The position numbers and the translations under genes are program-made. Shown here piece by piece: positions 33,001-35,244 of a stretch of DNA of 35,244 bases (position 1 is the stretch's first letter; each line of letters begins with the position of its first letter). The stretch comes from Acetobacteraceae bacterium. GTDB taxonomy: Bacteria; Pseudomonadota; Alphaproteobacteria; Acetobacterales; Acetobacteraceae. A model generated the notes under the pieces. The model searched no databases, was not told the origin of the DNA, and saw only the letters and a list, made by a program, of their open reading frames with translations. Location of the stretch: positions 1 through 35,244 of the forward strand of contig CANGNF010000047.1 of NCBI GenBank assembly GCA_947455205.1. Direction: 5' to 3'.

Positions 33001-35244
33001 CGGCGTGCAGGACGCCGGCGACACCGCCCTGGGCGGCGTGACGGTGAAGCTGTTCGACAGCACCAACACGCTGGTCGGCACCACCACCACGGCGCCGGAT
33101 GGCAGCTACCACTTCAGCGGCCCGCTGCCGGGCGACTACCACGAGCAGTTCGTCACCCCGGCCAACTACGTCCTGACCCAGACCGGCCAGGGCACGGCGG
33201 CGACGGACAGTGACGCCAACCCCGGCACCGGCTTCGGGCCCACCATCACGGTGATCTCGGACCAGACCGACAACACCCACGACGCCGGCATGTACATACC
33301 GGTGAAGATCGGCGACTACGCCTTCGAGGACTACAACGGCAACGGCATCCAGGATGCCGGCGACCAGCCGTTGGCCGGCATGACGGTGAAGCTGTACAAC
33401 AACGTCACCGGTGCCCTGGTGGCCACCGCCGTCACGGCGCCGGATGGCAGCTACCTCTTCACCGTGCCGCCGGGCAGCTACTATGAGAGCTTCACCGCCC
33501 CGCTGGGCTTCGAGCTGACCAAGTCCGGCCAGGGTACGCCGGCGACCGACAGCGACAGCAGCGGCTTCCAGCAGACCACCGGCAGCGGCCCGGTCTTCGT
33601 GATGCACAGCGGCGGCACCGACCTGACGCACGATGTCGGCGCCTTCCGCCCGGTCACCATCGGCGACCGCGTGTTCGAGGACCAGAACGGCGACGGCAAG
33701 CAGGATGCCGGCGACACCAACCTGGCGGGCGTGACCGTCAAGCTGCTGGACGCCAGCAACACCGTCCTCACCACCACGACGACGGACAGCAACGGCCTCT
33801 ACAGCTTCGGCAACCTGCCGCCCGGCCAGTACCATGTGCAGGTGGTGGCCCCGGTGGGGTACTTCTTCACCACGCCGGACCAGGGCACCGACGCCCAGGA
33901 CAGCGACGCCAACACCGGCACCGGCATCACGCCGACCAAGACCTACGTCTCCGGCGACAATGACAGCTCGGTGGATGCGGGGCTCTGGCGCCCGGTCACC
34001 ATCGGCGACCGTGCCTGGGTGGACACCGATGGCGACGGCCAGCAGGACCTCGGCGAAACCGGCCTGGCCGGCGTCACCGTGACCCTGGTGAACGAAGGCA
34101 CCGGCGCGACCTACACCGCCACCACCGATGCCAGCGGCAACTACCTGTTCACCGGCCTGCCGCCCGGCACCTACCACGAGGTGTTCGGCAAGCCTGCCGG
34201 CTACGAGTTCACCCTGCAGAACCAGGGTGTGCCCGCCACCGACAGCGATGCGAACCAGGCGACCGGCGTCGGTCCCAGCTTCGCCATCAAATCGGGCATC
34301 ACCGACCTGACGCATGACGCCGGCCTCTACATCCCCGGCCATGTGAAGGGCACGGCGTTCGAGGCGATGCCCCCCGGCATCTGCGCCGACAAGCTGCCCG
34401 GCGCGGTCTTCGCCGGGGTCACGGTGAACCTGGTCAACGCCGCGGGCACCGTGGTCGGCACCACCACCACGGATGCCCAGGGCAACTACCAGATCGATGG
34501 CGTGGCGCCCGGCACCTACAAGGTGCAGTTCGTCTCCCCCACCGGCCTGGTGCTGATCCCGCAGCACAGCGGCCAGCTGCACGACGGCAGCGACGCCAAC
34601 CCGGCAACGGGCCTGACGGATGGCTTCGTCGTGCTCTCCGGCCAGACCATCAGCGAGGTGGATGGCGGCTTCGCCCACGTCACCGGCACCATCGCCGATG
34701 CCCCGGCGATGAGCCTGCCGGGCGGCAGCTACACCTTCTCCACCCCGGTGCATGTCGAGTTCCAGGGCGGCGCCAATGTCAACCTGAACGCGGCGGGCAG
34801 CTACATCGTCGGCGGCAATGGCGGCCTGACCGCCAACGCCAATGCCGGCGGGTCCATCCTCATCGGTGGCACCGGCTACTCCTCCCTGAACGGTGGGCCG
34901 AATGGCGGCTCCATCATGATGGGCGGCCAGGGCGGTGCGAACATGGAAGGCACCAGCGGCAACGACATCATCATCGGCGGCTGCGGGCCGATCTCGGCCC
35001 AGGGCCTCGGCGCCAACTCGGCGCAGGGTCTCGGCGCCGGCGCCGGCTTCCTCGCCAACCTCGGCGGCGACCTGATGATCGGCGGCAAGGGTGGTGACAA
35101 CCTGGAGTTCAACAACTCCAACGGCACCATCTACGGCGGCGCCGGCAACGACTACCTGCACGCCGCGGCGAATGGCGTGCTGATGGCCGGCGGCACCAAT
35201 GACGGCACCATCACCTACAGCGCGGGGCAGTTCTCCAACCTGCA
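24020..35244 (+). CDS. Giant multidomain surface/secreted protein, DUF11 + SdrD-B repeats + RTX-like (3' end outside window)
   Basis: The frame is open from the ATG to the right edge, at least 3,741 residues. AGAAGG lies 8 nt before the chosen ATG (MTAQPTVTFLNGATNQVF); an ATG two codons earlier is only 2 nt away from it. No signal peptide is seen, which suits type I secretion. Residues 1 to about 1715 contain several DUF11-like beta-sandwich domains, marked by phrases such as AGDIVTYTITLTNNQPG, LTNTTTISAEDANNP and GETVTYTITVTLPEG. Residues about 1720-3550 hold 15 clear SdrD-B/Cna-B-like domains of about 115 residues plus one degenerate copy. Each starts like GDYAFVDANGDG and carries a DxNxNGxQDxGE calcium-loop motif. 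From about 3554 the sequence is glycine-rich with GNDIIIGG and GGAGNDYLHA, like RTX nonapeptides. It is probably a calcium-stiffened adhesin. The antisense strand is also open here, a codon-bias artefact. Confidence 0.92.
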   Translation, partial: MTAQPTVTFLNGATNQVFIGNTADLTLRFDNTATGSNVGYAPYINVILPTNGADGGGTGNSPVNDGVSFISATYLGAPLESWTIEFNSFGQAVHPFLDDAGGMPLVVAGTPGQTLLVLRLPFGSFTTDQTPADIALKLGVSNLADVNQNLGVTATGGFAYGSDPFNNPCCDPPVVGGTATIDIAPVVAELTKTYLGPEQETATGPSYPREWVVQGDFAPGQPFTNVKLTDTMPDGTVVTGAHLEVNGVAIATAASIHVNSDGTTTVIGSFPGTITGGTQVPTLVIDFYVTEFLHNGTPVLDPATGGFRQLDDNAKLDADWNPIDGRDSNTHITINPVGPENTITAKSIAIQKGVELVSGDVDGNGVPDWQPHGVLEYSLDGQISNYFEMNHLVMKDTLGDGQTFGAGFIPHIVIKQAGATILDADLTAAEYTVAGKDAAGHTLIQFDVSKVLADHGLSTALDGNGGSLGGASHATNYNQATVLVTYRTSIDTTWTGPTPADDYVDQGDPINNDVLYDGNVYNTQDPIEDDSHAGVTLPVSEVGKTIYAVNGDTAKGTVTFTNPSKVQSGDLITYELTLDLPLTSAHSVKLTDFLPLPVLKVADSNADGSADTFHWDGLSGATPGAGHIAFAAGDTFHTNVPGVTPTISIDSVANSLTLNFGDVLNASYPTTHLDLLFTIAVTDAPFGDGLYLTNQVTSSETNSFNDVSQDNAIIQVLLGEPRLKITKGVIGSDSATASLDSTVGPAGVSFSAPGSSGNRFTGTLNSNALDSQAVNANLNHADAGDTVSFAIILENKGQGWKGAFDTLVRDTLPPGFEVPPGGLNLHVTFGDGTSVPFHLVGSGLFDPAGGLMLDDASLIQGCMGTYNPTSAKNVVVITYDAHLTNSVQGPNAAIVNTATIVNYAAQEGGINRAPYDGLPDTDTASVSISPIIDKMVSSTSLSQTGTSQGSNANADLAIGETVTYTITVTLPEGTAKSVWLDDLLPTSNGQIKAISATVTTVGANLHGNASLAVGQTATLSDTNADGVVDKLHFDFGNVTNTTDNITGDHKDQVVVTVVGVLTNAASNTAGDVLTNTTTISAEDANNPANRLSYSDTADIDVVEPHLTLDKSVNVSTADAGDIVTYTITLTNNQPGYNAPAFDVSIDDLLANLPPNAQFQHGTLAISAGSAAGATIVTGNGATDTGIKVTAAQLDPGQHITLTFQAKVTDVAKVGADVPNTATSDASSLPGTDVNERSYHNTDDADFHIAAPTVTKVISATSYTDTGSSQYNSGNPDLKPGEIATYDITITLPEGDSPHLKVTDLLADILASGTSSGELQYVAGSAQVVSVGANLSAAGAPVITVSDSNANGTVDQLVVDFGNVHNQYDNVSDAKDQIVIRLQAKAVDVAANEPGDVLVNNVTVTTDLTTASAHADADFVQPHLLVDKSTPFTSGDAGDVATYTITIRHAADSHGNAYDVNLADLLAPGLQLVAGSATTSAGTLSTAGGKVNLHLDQYNLGAGTITVTYQARLLDDVVNGQNITNTATLEYHSSSPVQDPTEGRDLNGSDDATVHVALSDSVVKTITGTDNTYTTGGNVAFGETVTYSITATVGEGGQHLVVSDALPANLTYVSSQVLSVGASISGSSLAVGDAGTVSGNTISFDFGTIDNAGDNVLNVGDKVVVQVVAMVGAGAHAADVLTNTATVSGTDGANPYGVNPNTPVPGGTSQQSVTVVAAAVGDKAFVDANGNGIQDSGEAGVGGVTVQLLDSTNAIVGTATTAPDGSYHFTNLVPGSYHEHFIAPSGWVITQPGQGTAATDSDANPATGDGATFTLTNGQTDNTHDIGLYQPITIGDYAFVDANGDGLQTPGESPLPGVTVKLLDGSNNVVTTTTTNGSGAYSFTGLAPGQYHVQFVTPAGYTITPADQGGDAVDSDANVGTGITPTRTYVSGDVDNSIDAGFYIPAALGDRAWVDANGNGIQDSGEANLQGAVVRLFDAGNNLVGTATTDTNGAYSFTGLRPGTYHETFTAPSGYVITKAGAGTTATDSDSSGVGTSSGTGPNITLVSGQNDITHDVGFYAPITIGDKVFNDLNANGVQDGGETGIFNATVKLLDGAGTVVATTTTDSNGLYHFTNLAPGDYRVQFVTPATYTASPADQGGNDTTDSDAIGGLSPLHTYVSGDNDSTVDAGFYQSAAIGDRVWLDANGNGQQDIGENGIDNITVKLLDGSNAVLNTTTTDASGNYHFTGLVPGSYKVQFVTSGGLELTTKDSGADGSDSDADTTSGVTGTYTLAGGQTDNTVDAGMYLPVSIGDRAFVDTNGNGLQDLGESGLANVTVKLLDGLGNVVATTTTDSNGIYGFGDLKPATYQVQFVTPAGYTTTPADQGNDAQDSDANPATGKAPAHTYLSGDADTSIDAGFYIPASLGDRAWVDANANGIQDSGEANLANVRVDLFDAANTLVGSVTTAPDGSYAFTNLRPGTYHEVFTAPTGSTYVLTRSGAGTAGTDSDASGFTTASGSGPSITLASGQNDITHDAGFYQPVTIGDRVWTDTNGNGTQDLGETGIANVTVKLVDNLGNVVATQTTDGNGNYTFLNVVPGTYQVQFVPPAGYTFTTPDNTGDTADSDANPATGLSPLKTYQTGDVDTSVDAGLWKPSSLGDFVFVDQNGNGVQDGADTPLGGIVVKLFDGAGHFITQTTTAPDGSYLFSNLAPGQYQEQFVKPAGYEFTQLGQGTAATDSEANQTTGYGPVITLTSGTNDLTHDAGLYQPVTIGDVAFEDMNGNGIQDAGDNGVAGVTVQLVNDTTNAVVATTTTAADGSYHFTQLPPGSYHEVFTNPSGYVFTPNGQGTPATDSDANPTTGVAPGFSILSGQTDNTHDVGLYKPVSIGDYTWVDVNGNGQQDGGEPALAGVTVKLLDGANHLLATTTTDGLGAYSFTGLAPGAYQVQFVAPAGQGYLVTPPDRGLDVSDSDANVGTGKAPVHTYVSGDHDGTIDAGFYKPATIGDYVFIDDNGNGVQDAGDTALGGVTVKLFDSTNTLVGTTTTAPDGSYHFSGPLPGDYHEQFVTPANYVLTQTGQGTAATDSDANPGTGFGPTITVISDQTDNTHDAGMYIPVKIGDYAFEDYNGNGIQDAGDQPLAGMTVKLYNNVTGALVATAVTAPDGSYLFTVPPGSYYESFTAPLGFELTKSGQGTPATDSDSSGFQQTTGSGPVFVMHSGGTDLTHDVGAFRPVTIGDRVFEDQNGDGKQDAGDTNLAGVTVKLLDASNTVLTTTTTDSNGLYSFGNLPPGQYHVQVVAPVGYFFTTPDQGTDAQDSDANTGTGITPTKTYVSGDNDSSVDAGLWRPVTIGDRAWVDTDGDGQQDLGETGLAGVTVTLVNEGTGATYTATTDASGNYLFTGLPPGTYHEVFGKPAGYEFTLQNQGVPATDSDANQATGVGPSFAIKSGITDLTHDAGLYIPGHVKGTAFEAMPPGICADKLPGAVFAGVTVNLVNAAGTVVGTTTTDAQGNYQIDGVAPGTYKVQFVSPTGLVLIPQHSGQLHDGSDANPATGLTDGFVVLSGQTISEVDGGFAHVTGTIADAPAMSLPGGSYTFSTPVHVEFQGGANVNLNAAGSYIVGGNGGLTANANAGGSILIGGTGYSSLNGGPNGGSIMMGGQGGANMEGTSGNDIIIGGCGPISAQGLGANSAQGLGAGAGFLANLGGDLMIGGKGGDNLEFNNSNGTIYGGAGNDYLHAAANGVLMAGGTNDGTITYSAGQFSNL
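29177..34670 (+). repeat. Array of 16 SdrD-B-like domain repeats
   Basis: Domain starts lie near 29177, 29519, 29860, 30211, 30549, 30891, 31234, 31591, 31933, 32275, 32620, 32968, 33308, 33659, 34001 and 34340, about 345 bp apart. Two subtypes exist. Type A has Y(H/Q)E.F in the middle and ends THDxGxY. Type B has VQFVxPAGY and ends with YxSGDxDxSxDAGFY. Read in order they run A B A B B B A B A A B A A B A B. The last copy has lost the calcium-loop motif. Confidence 0.85.

Noticed and set aside
23903..35161. Minus-strand open frame of 3,752 codons opposite the adhesin
   Set aside because: Its translation is low-complexity Val/Ala/Gly/Asp/His text with no domains. The sense strand encodes clear repeated domains. 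G/C-ending codons keep the antisense frame free of stops.
34700..35244. Glycine-rich end of the giant protein as a member of the peptide repeat family
   Set aside because: It shares short words such as TANAN and GGNGG, but the pattern is RTX-like (GNDxxxGG) and lacks the NDFSSG centre.

Overview
The window is very GC-rich, and its genes use G or C at almost every third codon position. Together with two lone TctC/Bug-type solute-binding proteins, a CaiB-type CoA-transferase and many catabolic oxidoreductases, this points to an alphaproteobacterium of the Roseomonas/Acetobacteraceae type. That assignment is inferred from gene content; no rRNA, tRNA, CRISPR array or insertion sequence was seen.

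Layout. (1) 1-2920: a partial minus-strand membrane protein with a Pro/Ala-rich tail, then a NodB-type (PuuE-like) deacetylase divergent from a TctC solute-binding protein. (2) 3518-12059: the most unusual part. It holds a ~740-residue glycine-rich protein made of six ~102-residue repeats (with an apparent one-base frameshift), an unknown minus-strand protein, two adjacent short genes for glycine-rich peptides with double-glycine leaders, an HlyD-type adaptor, a C39-peptidase ABC exporter, and a small unknown membrane protein whose start overlaps the exporter gene. The mature parts of the short peptides look like one half of the repeat unit of the large protein, so both may belong to one extracellular glycine-rich system. 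(3) 12046-20049 and on to 23603: a catabolic block. It contains a thiolase with its DUF35 partner, a second TctC protein, a CoA-transferase overlapping an aminotransferase, a nitronate-monooxygenase-like flavoprotein, and a tightly coupled minus-strand operon (TPP enzyme, zinc alcohol dehydrogenase, two SDRs, TehA/SLAC1-type transporter). (4) 24020-35244: the 5' part of a giant surface or secreted protein, at least 3,741 residues and still open at the window edge. It has DUF11-like domains, then 15 clear and one degenerate SdrD-B/Cna-B-like calcium-binding domains, then a glycine-rich RTX-like region.

How they work together. The C39 exporter and HlyD protein should cleave the double-glycine leaders and carry the peptide cores across the envelope, with an outer-membrane channel encoded elsewhere. 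The peptides lack cysteine, so lanthionine or disulfide chemistry is excluded. A structural (amyloid or matrix) role and a microcin-like role both fit. The minus-strand operon from 23603 to 18359 looks like one degradation pathway with its own transporter.
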